In this document: positions 34,895 through 43,978 of the stretch, in pieces
Layout of the letters: each line of letters starts with the position of its first letter
How positions within the stretch are numbered: position 1 is the stretch's first letter
NCBI RefSeq assembly: GCF_024721265.1
Contig: NZ_JAMXOC010000001.1
Span: 310,001-374,000, forward strand
Length of the DNA stretch: 64,000 bases
Direction of reading: 5' to 3'
DNA from: Ohessyouella blattaphilus
Lineage (GTDB): Bacteria > Bacillota > Clostridia > Lachnospirales > Lachnospiraceae
The notes under the pieces: generated by a model
What the model saw: only the letters and a program-made list of their open reading frames with translations
What the model was told of the DNA's origin: nothing
Databases searched by the model: none
Made by a program: the position numbers and the translations under genes

Positions 34895-34922
34895 AAAAAA
34901 ATCCCAGCCTAAGCCAGGATTT
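34895..34922 (-). terminator. Terminator of the restriction-modification operon
   Basis: Ten-pair stem with two G-U pairs in the minus-strand RNA (34899-34908 with 34913-34922), loop of 4, followed by a T-run; it lies just upstream of the fab promoter and ends hsdM transcription. Confidence 0.75.
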
Positions 34923-34956
34923 AATCGGTTAATACGCTTTGTTTAACAGTCGTCGA

Positions 34957-36576
34957 CTACATTTTTAAAAGTTCCATAAAACTTTGTAGCTCCGCCTTTG
35001 CTTCATCTGATGTCCCTTCTAATTCTCCCATGAGTTTATATAGTTCTGCCGTAGTCGTTTGAATTTCCTCACGAACTTCCTTTAACTCCTTCGCTATTTC
35101 CGGCAAGGGAACAACTTCCTCTTCTTCAAAGGTGTCCACATAACGAGGGATATTAAGATTGTAGTCATTTTCCTTAATCTCTTCTATCCCTGCCACATGT
35201 GCATACTTCTCAACATCGCTACGATTATGGAAAGTCTCAATAATCTTGTCGATGTTTTCCTTCGTCAATTTATTTTGGTTTTTACCCTTTTCAAACTCAG
35301 CCGAAGCATCTATAAATAAAATGTCCTTGCACTCACCACGAGCTTCCCGCCCTTTAAATACTAGGACACACGTAGGGATGCTTGTTCCATAGAAAAGATT
35401 TGCCGGTAAGCCGATGACCGCATCAAGCAAGTTTTCATTAATGATATTCTGACGGATTCTACCCTCAGAAGCTCCGCGAAACAGAACGCCATGGGGCAAT
35501 ACAATCGCCATCGTTCCCGTCTTATCTAGGTGATACAAACCGTGAAGAACAAATGCATAGTCTGCCTTTGAAGCTGGCGCTACGCCAAAGCCCTTAAAGC
35601 GAACATCCTTCTCCCGATCAATATTCTTTATATCCCATTTCTGAGAATAAGGGGGATTAGCCACCACCGCATCAAACTTTAACGGGGTCTGAATTCCATC
35701 TTTCTCGGCAAAAGGCCAGTCGGCATCTAAAGTGTCGGCGCGTCTTAGTTCCATGTTTTTATAGTTTACACCGTGCATCATTAGATTCATGCGAGCCAAG
35801 TTATAAGTCGTGGTATTTAGCTCTTGTCCGTAAAAATCAACACTACCTTCTTTATCGCCGTTCGGAAGCTCCTTCTGAACGGTAAGCAAAAGTGAGCCTG
35901 AACCCATTGTGGGGTCATATACCCGAAACTGTTCATTACAGTCTTTAGCGTCGCTAGTAACGACTTTAGCTAAAATTTGGCTAACTTCATGGGGCGTATA
36001 GAACTCGCCGCCTTTCTTGCCAGCATTGGCAGCAAATTGGCCAATTAGATACTCATAGACATCCCCTAAAATATCCTGTCCTGACTCGTCTTTAAAATTA
36101 AACTCGTTAATCATTAAAACAATATCATTTAACGCTTTAGCCCGCTCATTCGTGCTCGTTCCTAGACGGGTATCCCCTAGATTAACATCGGAGAATACCT
36201 CTGCAAAATCTGCTTCAGCTGTAGGATTGCGTTTGGCATTAGCGTTAAAATGATCAAACATATCCTGAAAATCACTGGCTTTAATTTTGTGATGTTCAAT
36301 TTTCGAAACTAATTTATCCCATGTGTATTCCGGAATAATGGCATAACCGAGCCCACGACTGATCTCTTCCAAATATTCTTCTCGCTCTTCTGCATCTGCC
36401 ACCGTGTAGAATTCTTCTAAATGATTATCTTCCAGGTAATTATCTTGATTCTCTGATAGATAGCGATAGAACATAAAGGGTAAAATATAGTTCTTATACT
36501 CGCTAGCATCCATTGTTCCTCGTAGTTTATTGGCCATAGCCCATAGTTTTGTGGTAATCTCTGTTGCATTACTCAT
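34957..36576 (-). CDS. hsdM: Type I restriction-modification methyltransferase subunit HsdM
   Basis: 539 residues, N6-adenine methylase. N-terminal helical HsdM_N domain (LWAMANKLRGTMDASEYKNY), then GEFYTPHEVSQILA, SAM-binding VYDPTMGSGSLLLT and catalytic NPPYSQKW. A C-terminal coiled coil (VVPLPEIAKELKEVREEIQTT) contacts HsdS. Ribosome site AAAGGAG. It is the last gene of the island operon, separated from hsdR/hsdS by Fic and AbiE cargo. Confidence 0.96.
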   Translation of the reverse strand: MSNATEITTKLWAMANKLRGTMDASEYKNYILPFMFYRYLSENQDNYLEDNHLEEFYTVADAEEREEYLEEISRGLGYAIIPEYTWDKLVSKIEHHKIKASDFQDMFDHFNANAKRNPTAEADFAEVFSDVNLGDTRLGTSTNERAKALNDIVLMINEFNFKDESGQDILGDVYEYLIGQFAANAGKKGGEFYTPHEVSQILAKVVTSDAKDCNEQFRVYDPTMGSGSLLLTVQKELPNGDKEGSVDFYGQELNTTTYNLARMNLMMHGVNYKNMELRRADTLDADWPFAEKDGIQTPLKFDAVVANPPYSQKWDIKNIDREKDVRFKGFGVAPASKADYAFVLHGLYHLDKTGTMAIVLPHGVLFRGASEGRIRQNIINENLLDAVIGLPANLFYGTSIPTCVLVFKGREARGECKDILFIDASAEFEKGKNQNKLTKENIDKIIETFHNRSDVEKYAHVAGIEEIKENDYNLNIPRYVDTFEEEEVVPLPEIAKELKEVREEIQTTTAELYKLMGELEGTSDEAKAELQSFMELLKM

Positions 36577-36597
36577 ATATTTTTTCTCCTTTGTTAT

Positions 36598-36732
36598 TTA
36601 TATAAAAACATTGCTTTTAATAGCGATTTTTTTAATGGTTTTCAGCAATTTTAGCTTACGCTGATGAAGTGGTTTACCTACTTTATATGCTCCGATTTGG
36701 TGTGCTTCAAGCTGGCATGTCACTATTCTCAT
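36598..36732 (-). pseudogene. hsdS 3'-end scar in a 44-codon frame
   Basis: A frame starting at an ATG that overlaps the AbiEii stop (ATGA). Its second half reads LHQRKLKLLKTIKKIAIKSN, clearly the C-terminal conserved tail of HsdS (compare ITLHQRKLETLKSIKKSFLA in the intact copy). The first 21 residues match nothing I know. It appears to be what is left of an hsdS gene that once ended directly before hsdM. Confidence 0.72.
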
Positions 36733-37730
36733 GATTTGTTTATTTCTTCCTCTAGCAACCTCAGAGATTTAACAATATTAGAAAAATGCGGTATTTCTCC
36801 GTATATCATATTTTTCATATGTTCATAATCATCTGCTAATTGACGAATGCCATCCTCATTCGGAAGTAATTGTAGTGTGCCAATTTTAGCCGTTTCATAC
36901 GCGGCACCTTTCGAGTAATAAAACTTTGACTTAAAAGCTATATCCTGCGCTAAAAGCTCCTTCTTATCTAGCGCCCTCTGCTTTATATCTGTTTTGCACA
37001 TACAAAAAACATCATAATAATGCCTTGCATATCTATGCGGAACTGACTTGCCTCCCTGCCTATTTGCCACTTTATGTAATATAGTTATTTTCTCCCAAAA
37101 GGTTCTCTCAATGTCGACTGTTCTAACTGCAGCTTCTGGAGCATCAAACACGTCACTATATTGCTCTGCCACAAAAGATTTTACATTTTGAAAATGAGAT
37201 GGTGTCCATTCCGCAAGTGGTCCTATCTCCATGCGTATCTCCGGTCGCAGATATATATCTCTATTTATCTGAGGATAAGCAAAATTTACAATAGCCTCAT
37301 TTCCTTCTTTTTCTATGCAGATTTGAGGCACTGTATTAAGTTCCTTATGTAAATCGCTAATTAACTGCGGAAGGAAGATATCCTTTAAAAAAATTTCCGC
37401 TTCTACATTCATCCTTTTGTTAAGCTTGTCTTGCTGGGTCTTGCTCCGCATCTCCCATGGCTGATTTATATCATAATCGATGAGGCGCCAGTCCATTATC
37501 AAGTCAATATCCTCGCTGAACCTGTTAATAACATGGTAAGCTTTAGAAAGACTTGTACCTCCCTTAAACACAAACGAATCTTTCCATAGGCATCTCTCAA
37601 AAAGATAACCCAACATATAACATACCCAAAAGTCTTTTTCGACAATCGAGGGATGCATACCGATTTTCTCACCCGTATTCAAAAACAATATCCGCCTCTC
37701 TTCAGTAGGTAAATTAGCGACTTTTATCAT
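36729..37730 (-). CDS. AbiEii/AbiGii-type nucleotidyltransferase toxin
   Basis: 333 residues. DNA polymerase beta-like fold: FKGGTSLSKAY (~56-66) followed by FSEDIDLI (71-78, Asp74 and Asp76) is the GS-x-DxD catalytic block of the AbiEii toxin family, which blocks growth (by modifying tRNA ends in studied members) and gives abortive phage defence. Starts with ATGA overlap on the antitoxin gene, so expression is coupled. Confidence 0.87.
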   Translation of the reverse strand: MIKVANLPTEERRILFLNTGEKIGMHPSIVEKDFWVCYMLGYLFERCLWKDSFVFKGGTSLSKAYHVINRFSEDIDLIMDWRLIDYDINQPWEMRSKTQQDKLNKRMNVEAEIFLKDIFLPQLISDLHKELNTVPQICIEKEGNEAIVNFAYPQINRDIYLRPEIRMEIGPLAEWTPSHFQNVKSFVAEQYSDVFDAPEAAVRTVDIERTFWEKITILHKVANRQGGKSVPHRYARHYYDVFCMCKTDIKQRALDKKELLAQDIAFKSKFYYSKGAAYETAKIGTLQLLPNEDGIRQLADDYEHMKNMIYGEIPHFSNIVKSLRLLEEEINKS

Positions 37731-38344
37731 CTAGCATCCTCCCAACTAACTTTTTTCACAAACTCATATATCCAGGCTGTTGATGTTTTGGCCTCATTTA
37801 TCAAAATACTCTTGTCCGTTTTAGTAAGAACCTCTCGTAATTTACCTATCTCCTTTTCACCAATATTATACTTCCCAAGTGCACGAAATGCTTGAATGAC
37901 CATAATAGTAGAAGTACTCATTCCGGCAATTTCACGATTCGCAACATGCCTAAACTCAAGTGTAGATTTTCCTATAGTATACTTTCGGTATGGTCCATCA
38001 CTAACATAATGCCATTTATTAGATACCTGCGTTGACAAATGCAATATATTAAGTGCTGTATCCCCTGCAGGCGCAATCGTCCAATTATATCTTCTTGCTT
38101 GAGCTTCTGCCACTTTGTCGATCCTAGGAACACTATATTCATTCAAAACATTGCTGTATTCAGGAATATCATATACACCTTGCATTACTCTCCTAATTTT
38201 GCCTTCCTCATTTATACGAGATAGCCCCTTATTAATAGCATCAGTAGAGGCAATATCCAAAAAATCCACTGCTGTAAATGCTGTCCCGACTTCAAAACTA
38301 TCTATCCGCTGCGATATTTGTTCTAAATATTTTGGTCTTATCAT
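37727..38344 (-). CDS. AbiEi-like antitoxin (DUF6088-type, winged helix)
   Basis: 205 residues. The N-terminal winged-helix part (GTAFTAVDFLDIASTDAINKGLSRINEEGKIRR, then GVYDIP) resembles the AbiEi/DUF6088 antitoxin family, which binds its own promoter; the C-terminal part should neutralise AbiEii. It has its own promoter inside an inverted repeat at 38356-38391, as expected for an autoregulated type IV system. Confidence 0.8.
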   Translation of the reverse strand: MIRPKYLEQISQRIDSFEVGTAFTAVDFLDIASTDAINKGLSRINEEGKIRRVMQGVYDIPEYSNVLNEYSVPRIDKVAEAQARRYNWTIAPAGDTALNILHLSTQVSNKWHYVSDGPYRKYTIGKSTLEFRHVANREIAGMSTSTIMVIQAFRALGKYNIGEKEIGKLREVLTKTDKSILINEAKTSTAWIYEFVKKVSWEDAR

Positions 38345-38355
38345 AAAGCACCGCC

Positions 38356-38396
38356 TTTCGTCAGATTAATTGTATCATATTTCTGACGAAAATCAA
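38356..38396 (-). promoter_or_regulatory. AbiE promoter inside a perfect inverted repeat
   Basis: Minus-strand TTGATT (38396-38391), 16 bases, TACAAT (38374-38369). A perfect 10-base inverted repeat TTTCGTCAGA (38356-38365) / TCTGACGAAA (38382-38391) brackets the -10. Probable operator for AbiEi autorepression. Confidence 0.75.
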
Positions 38397-38430
38397 TATT
38401 GTGTTATTGACTGACTTTCACATTGCTCAA

Positions 38431-38949
38431 CTACTTGAGTTCTTCACAAAACATATCCTGCAACAGCGTTTTCTTAAGTTTTGTTAGGTTTTCCACCTTA
38501 CGCTGATGAAGGGTGATAAGGTGGTCTAGGCAAAGAAAATATTCCGCAATATTAGCTTGCTCCTCGAAATTTGGCATAGAAATAACTTCTGTGTGTACAT
38601 CATTGCGATTCAAAGTCGGCACACCACTACCTGTTCCAAATCGGCTTAAATCGAGTTGTTGATATAAAAAAAAGATGAATGTTTGATTGTTGCCTTTAAA
38701 GTCAGTAACCCACAATGTTGTATTGTGAGGCCAATAGTCCTTCTCTATATAGTGGACATTTCCTATAGTGCCAGATCTCCCTGTTACAACACCTGGCCCT
38801 TTAATCTTATACTCATTGTGATATCCATTTATACCATTTGACATAACAACCGGAAATTCTCCACTAGACATACTTTCTTTTGGGAGATCAAATCCCCTTT
38901 GCAAGGGAGCCACATTTCCCAACTTACGCTGTTCCCAAACTATCGGAAA
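38431..38949 (-). pseudogene. Silent half-HsdS cassette (one target-recognition domain), same strand
   Basis: About 170 codons containing one target-recognition domain. The frame begins ...PIVWEQRKLGNVAPLQRGFD just after a stop, with no good ATG or ribosome site, and ends ITLHQRKVENLTKLKKTLL...EELK. It thus starts at the conserved WEQRKLG junction and includes the LHQRK tail, i.e. one complete swappable cassette. It is probably not translated efficiently (only TTG/GTG starts) and acts as a donor of specificity. Confidence 0.75.
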
Positions 38950-38958
38950 AGGTTTTCA

Positions 38959-39576
38959 TCACTTCTCGTCGCTCAATTTCTCTGTCATAAAAACATTGTA
39001 ACCCTCATAGTGATAACTGGCATCAATACCCTTCATATAAACCTCTCGATCATCAATTTTATCTGTCAACGCCGCCTGAAGAAGGATTTTTATTTCCACA
39101 TCTTTTATGGGGCTACGCTCCATTGCTAGCAGATAATCGTCTTTATCTACCTTGCTCCAATCAACCACCTTGCGAAGCTCCTTTTTTAAAATTGCATCTA
39201 GCCAAATTCTAGTGCTTCTGCCATTTCCCTCTCTGAAAGGATGTGCTACATTCATCTCCACATATTTCTCAATAATTTCATCATAATTCGCTTGCGGCAT
39301 AACTCCAATATTTTGAAGCGCAGTCTCCAAATACATGACTGGTGCAAAGCGGAATCCGCTCTTTGCAATATTTACTGTTCTTATCTTCCCTGCAAACTCA
39401 TATATTTCATCAAACAAGTACTTATGAATCTCAGAAAGACCCTTAAATGTTCCTATCTCAAAGGTGTCTAACAACTTATACTCGAATATTTCAAGCGCTT
39501 TTTTCTTGCTCAACTTCTCTTCTACACGAGCAAGTTCTACTGAATCTGTTATCCCTAACTTATTCTCCAATGCCAT
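38959..39576 (-). CDS. Fic/Doc family protein (putative AMPylase)
   Basis: About 205 residues. Complete catalytic motif HPFREGNGRSTR (112-123) with the catalytic His, preceded by the flap region. Fic enzymes usually transfer AMP from ATP to target proteins; some act as toxins. No clear inhibitory (S/T)xxxE(G/N) helix is seen in the protein. ATG at 39576 with AGGAGG overlapping the end of hsdS, so it is coexpressed with the restriction system. Role in regulating or guarding that system is an inference. Confidence 0.88.
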   Translation of the reverse strand: MALENKLGITDSVELARVEEKLSKKKALEIFEYKLLDTFEIGTFKGLSEIHKYLFDEIYEFAGKIRTVNIAKSGFRFAPVMYLETALQNIGVMPQANYDEIIEKYVEMNVAHPFREGNGRSTRIWLDAILKKELRKVVDWSKVDKDDYLLAMERSPIKDVEIKILLQAALTDKIDDREVYMKGIDASYHYEGYNVFMTEKLSDEK

Positions 39577-39589
39577 ATGCTTCCTCCTC

Positions 39590-40810
39590 TTAGACGAACA
39601 TTTTTGCAAGAAATGATTTTTTTATACTTTTTAATGTTTCCAACTTACGCTGATGAAGGGTGATAAGGTTGTCGAGGCGGGAGAAGAATGTGCCGATTTT
39701 TACCTGCTCCTCTTTTTGATGAGGTAAATATAACGGTGTTTTTTTCCCGCTTTCGATGGTGTATGTTCCAACTGTCCCAGTGCCAGTTGATTCCCTTATA
39801 AATTTTTGAATACTATCACCGTTGAAAGAATGATAAAAAAAACTGCCATCTATTGCATCCTCGTTTTTAAACCATATGATATTACCATCCTTGAAATATA
39901 GCGGTTCTTCGCTATTTATAAGCATCGGGACACCAATAGTTCCAACGCCAGTAACAAGTAGATCTCCTATTTTCGCCTTGCCCGACAAAGCACTATATTC
40001 ATCATATTTTTCTTGCGAAATAAATAACGGCTCAGTAACTTCTTCCTTTTTTGATTCTGCAACTATATCTCTCGCCCTTAAAAATCTCACACCCGAGTTT
40101 GTCCAATCTGATTGATGAATACGTTTTAATGATGTGATTTCCATCAGTTCCCCCAACTTACGCTGTTCCCAAGGATTAGTATATCCAATAAATCGAAGCT
40201 CCGGAAACTCCGCCCCATTTTTAGGAAACATTTTCGAGAGCAAAGATTTTTTTTGCTGCTTCATTAAATCTAACTCACGCTGATGAAGGGTGATAAGGTG
40301 GTCTAGTTCTTTCAAAAAAATTCCTATCAATCTTTGCTCTTCGATTGATGAAACTGAAACCATCTTAGATTCCATTTCATTTTTAGTAACATGAATCATT
40401 GTGCTACCATTTGTATTTGCTAGGAGTTTTGCTTTATCCGACTCGAGAAGTTGTAATGCATAATCTCTGTCTAAATGTTCCGATAGCTCTATTTTCCATA
40501 TGTGATAGTGGTAAATGACTTTTTTACCATCCCAAATATGCGGTCCGAACGCAGTGGCCCACGTATAAAGCAAATCTCCATTATTCGCATAAAACTTATC
40601 ATCAAGTTCTAAATCAGAATAATACCATTGATTATTTGTCCCGAAATTACCAACGCGCAGAACAGGGTATTTACCAAACTCTAATAATTCTTGTTGCTTA
40701 TATGCTCGTCCATTGATAAATGTCGCGATATCAGATAGCTTACGCTGTTCCCAATTTCCAGTAAAACCTTTGAATCTAATGGCAGGTTCTTTTGTTTTTT
40801 TTATGTCCAT
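39590..40810 (-). CDS. hsdS: Type I restriction-modification specificity subunit HsdS (active copy)
   Basis: 406 residues with two target-recognition domains. TRD1 lies ~20-180, TRD2 ~215-375. Each starts with WEQRKL (residues ~20 and ~214) and ends with a helical DHLITLHQREL / DNLITLHQRKL spacer (~170 and ~375). It sets the DNA half-sites recognised by HsdM and HsdR. The ATG follows GGGAGG. Its two TRDs are bounded by the same DNA repeats as the two silent cassettes. Confidence 0.95.
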   Translation of the reverse strand: MDIKKTKEPAIRFKGFTGNWEQRKLSDIATFINGRAYKQQELLEFGKYPVLRVGNFGTNNQWYYSDLELDDKFYANNGDLLYTWATAFGPHIWDGKKVIYHYHIWKIELSEHLDRDYALQLLESDKAKLLANTNGSTMIHVTKNEMESKMVSVSSIEEQRLIGIFLKELDHLITLHQRELDLMKQQKKSLLSKMFPKNGAEFPELRFIGYTNPWEQRKLGELMEITSLKRIHQSDWTNSGVRFLRARDIVAESKKEEVTEPLFISQEKYDEYSALSGKAKIGDLLVTGVGTIGVPMLINSEEPLYFKDGNIIWFKNEDAIDGSFFYHSFNGDSIQKFIRESTGTGTVGTYTIESGKKTPLYLPHQKEEQVKIGTFFSRLDNLITLHQRKLETLKSIKKSFLAKMFV

Positions 40811-40839
40811 TTTGCTCTATCCTCCCTATCTTGGCTTAT

Positions 40840-40874
40840 TTACACGCACATTTTGCATATACTGATTTTTTTAT
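40840..40874 (-). pseudogene. hsdS 3'-end scar between hsdR and hsdS
   Basis: In the hsdR-hsdS spacer, 35 bases translate (minus) as IKKSVYAKCACK then stop. At the DNA level they match the last codons of the intact hsdS (IKKSFLAKMFV) with few changes and one deletion. This suggests that another hsdS end was once here. Confidence 0.5.
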
Positions 40875-40906
40875 AACGGATCCTAACGAAGACTGTCTGA
40901 CCGCAA

Positions 40907-43900
40907 TCACTCACCCTTCTTGATTTCATCAGCCAAGTCATAAAATGCCTTACGGAATTCGATTCGATATTTAACCCAAGATAACGCAGCTACTTCTGCG
41001 GCTGCAATCTCCTTGTAATCAGAGCGCGCCTCATTCATAATCGTCGTCAACTCATTTTGCTTATCCATGTCTTCCTGTCCTAGTCGATGCTTCTTAATAA
41101 GCTCATCAACCTCCTTAGGTTTCACACTATTATCAATACCCCACTTACGAACAAATTCTGTTACTAACTTAATATTAGTATCTTTTTGAGATTTATCCAT
41201 CGCTTGATTCATCTTTTCCACATTACGTGGTGCTGGATAACTATCAAATACGAACTCCTTGGTGATAATCTTATCTACGAAATTGCGTACCTTGACTTTT
41301 TCCTTCTCATTATCTGACTTCGCAATTTCCATGTTAATATCTGCAAAAGTTTTCTGGGCCTTATCCATTTCATCTGCGTGCACTTCATCTGCCATTTTAG
41401 CAATTAGATCAATGAGATAATCATAGTTTATCATAACATCATGGATATGAACCATCGCTAAGTTCACTTGGGAAATATCAATATTCTCTCTTTCTGCCTG
41501 GTACCTTTTGAGTTCCTCGGCAATTACCGTTGTCAAAATCACTTCTTGTTCTTCTGTAATACCGATACGCTGATAGAATTCTTCCGGATTATCATAGGCC
41601 GATATGGGATTCTTATTATCATCCTCAGTATATTGCTTCAACTGACTAAGTAGACGATTATAATCACCTAGTCGATTAAAAGCCTCTTCCTGGTCTCTTT
41701 CACTAGGGGGCACTTGAATAAAGTCGTTTGTCAATTCTCCAAGTTCCTGCACCACTTCTTGCATCTGGCTTTGAACTTCGCTAAAAGGTCTAGAAAGAAT
41801 TCCTGCATTCTTATTATCTTCTTTTAGTTTCTCTAGAGGTAACTCTTCCTGCTCGCTAGCCGAATCCCGGTTAGAATATATATAAAAGGATTTATTCATC
41901 TCCAACTCATTTTGAACGGGCCAGCGATAATTCACAACATTTCCTTGAGGCTTCGCCTGATAATCATGCATCCGATTGGTACGAGAGTAGGCCTGAATCA
42001 AATTCCCCCCTTTTAGGGTGCGATCGATATAAAGCGTATTAAGTTCCGGCGCATCAAAGCCTGTAAGCAACTGATCCACAACAATCACTAAATCAAGGTA
42101 GTTTCTATCATCCGCAGTTTTATTCAACCGACGAGTCACGTCCTCTGTGTATTGCTTAACTGTACTCATATCCCAATCCGTACCAAAAAGCTTATTATAG
42201 CTATTAATGGCGCGGTGCAAATTTTCATTCGTCTTTAATTGGTGATTGCCATTTGAAGTATCAGCTGAGAAACTAACCGCAACTTTGAGACGTTCTTCCT
42301 TTGCCCGTTTTGCATTCATTTCTTCGAACTTGTCAAAATACTCCATAGCTCTTGGCGTCGAAGCTTTGTTGCCCCCAACATGGACCGTAAACAAGGCGTT
42401 ATATTTCCCATTGTTTGAACGTTCTTTCCAGTTATCAAATATATCTTTAACAACTAGCTCAACATGCTCTGGACTCGTATCATAAACACTTCCTTTAATA
42501 TTATCATCAATGTCCTCTTCCGTAGGATCTTCTGGCGCTTCGATGGTATTCTTGAATTCCACATTAAAACCAAGCACATTCTTGTCTGCAATTGCTTCTT
42601 TAATAGTATATGCGTGAAGAATATTACCAAAGATCTCCCGAGTAGCTGGAAACTTTGGTGTTCCCGTATAACCAACCCATGCCGAATTCGGTATAGCGTT
42701 GCGGATGCTTTCAAGCATTCCCTCGTTTTCACTGCCGTCACCAGTCGATCGATGGGCTTCATCCACGATAAAGAGAATATTCTCATTTAGCTTTTTGAAA
42801 TTCTCACGAGCAACATAACGAGACATTTTTTGGATGCTAGTTACGATAATATTTTTATCACTCTTTTTAGTGAGTTTCCGGTGTAAGTCTGATATATTTG
42901 CGGTCTCACCAACCACTCCTGTTTTGCCAGCAAAGCCGGCAACCGGATCATAAGCCATATAAGCATCTGCTGTTTGATTGGTTAACGCAATACGGTCAAC
43001 TAAGAACACCACTTTATCTACATTAGATAAACGACTAGCGAGCCATGCTGTTTTAAAGCTGGTAATAGTCTTTCCACTACCGGTAGTATGCCAAATGTAT
43101 CCTAGTTTTCCTTCGTTGTAGTTGAAATCAAATTTGCTCACCTTATCAAGTACTCGCTTTGTTGCGTAGACCTGATATGGCCGCATAACTTTAATACTTT
43201 CCTTATTTTTTGTGCCGTCAAGAACCATGTATCGTGTTGCCAAGTCATGAGCCATGGGGATTGAGAGCACTTTGTCAGCAAAAGTCTTCCATGAACGGAC
43301 AGGTCTTGCATCATCTTCGTTTTGCCAATTAAAGGCAAATGCACGATTGAAACTCTCGATTTTTGTATTCGCCATATAGCGAATGTCATAAGGTGTCATC
43401 GCAATTAATATTTGTAAAGTTGCAAAAATGCCGCTATATTGCTTTTCGGCAATATATTGCTCCATTTGATTTAGCGACTCTGTCGTCGTGTGAAGGGCTT
43501 TCTTTAATTCAATCTGAATAATTGGCAATCCATTAATAAGTAGGGTTACGTCAAAGCGGCGATTCTTTTTGCCATCGACTACTTTGGGTCGCTCAATTTG
43601 ATTTACAACTTGATAAACGGTGTTTCCGCCACCGACCTGCGCTTGGTCAAATACGGTTAGGAATACGTGTTTCCCATTGTCAAGATCCACTTCAATCTCG
43701 GAAACTCCATTTACCCCATAAAGAAATTGGCCTGCATGGTAGGGAGAATCTATGCTAGTAATAACTTTTTTTACCTGTCCAAACTCGGTGTCAGATAGTT
43801 GGCCGTCTATGCGAGCACGGTTATTCTGTTCTAAGATTCTTTTAAAATTAGACCACAACTGTTCTGTGGTTCTAATTTTATCCAAATACTCCCACTGCTT

Positions 43901-43978
43901 AACACCACCTATCTGAGTTAAGTAGTCAATAACCTCACGTTCAAAGTCCAATTCAGATTTACTCTTGTATTCACTCAT
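40907..43978 (-). CDS. hsdR: Type I restriction endonuclease subunit HsdR
   Basis: 1023 residues. N-terminal nuclease domain with the PD-(D/E)xK-type core FDVTLLINGLPIIQIELKK (~143-161); motor domain with Walker A WHTTGSGKTITSF (~295), DEAH box IVDEAHRST, and later helicase motifs VGYTGTPKF, VVDQLLTGFDAP and QAYSRTNRM; C-terminal helical HsdM-contact region. Cleaves unmodified DNA after translocation. Overlaps the upstream S-like gene by 8 bases. Confidence 0.96.
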   Translation of the reverse strand: MSEYKSKSELDFEREVIDYLTQIGGVKQWEYLDKIRTTEQLWSNFKRILEQNNRARIDGQLSDTEFGQVKKVITSIDSPYHAGQFLYGVNGVSEIEVDLDNGKHVFLTVFDQAQVGGGNTVYQVVNQIERPKVVDGKKNRRFDVTLLINGLPIIQIELKKALHTTTESLNQMEQYIAEKQYSGIFATLQILIAMTPYDIRYMANTKIESFNRAFAFNWQNEDDARPVRSWKTFADKVLSIPMAHDLATRYMVLDGTKNKESIKVMRPYQVYATKRVLDKVSKFDFNYNEGKLGYIWHTTGSGKTITSFKTAWLASRLSNVDKVVFLVDRIALTNQTADAYMAYDPVAGFAGKTGVVGETANISDLHRKLTKKSDKNIIVTSIQKMSRYVARENFKKLNENILFIVDEAHRSTGDGSENEGMLESIRNAIPNSAWVGYTGTPKFPATREIFGNILHAYTIKEAIADKNVLGFNVEFKNTIEAPEDPTEEDIDDNIKGSVYDTSPEHVELVVKDIFDNWKERSNNGKYNALFTVHVGGNKASTPRAMEYFDKFEEMNAKRAKEERLKVAVSFSADTSNGNHQLKTNENLHRAINSYNKLFGTDWDMSTVKQYTEDVTRRLNKTADDRNYLDLVIVVDQLLTGFDAPELNTLYIDRTLKGGNLIQAYSRTNRMHDYQAKPQGNVVNYRWPVQNELEMNKSFYIYSNRDSASEQEELPLEKLKEDNKNAGILSRPFSEVQSQMQEVVQELGELTNDFIQVPPSERDQEEAFNRLGDYNRLLSQLKQYTEDDNKNPISAYDNPEEFYQRIGITEEQEVILTTVIAEELKRYQAERENIDISQVNLAMVHIHDVMINYDYLIDLIAKMADEVHADEMDKAQKTFADINMEIAKSDNEKEKVKVRNFVDKIITKEFVFDSYPAPRNVEKMNQAMDKSQKDTNIKLVTEFVRKWGIDNSVKPKEVDELIKKHRLGQEDMDKQNELTTIMNEARSDYKEIAAAEVAALSWVKYRIEFRKAFYDLADEIKKGE

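Noticed and set aside
38431-38922. Possibility that the half-HsdS frame is a normal small gene starting at the TTG/GTG codons
   Set aside because: No ribosome site is visible, the HsdS-like frame continues upstream of those codons to an in-frame stop through the WEQRK codons, and borders coincide with repeats; a silent cassette fits better.
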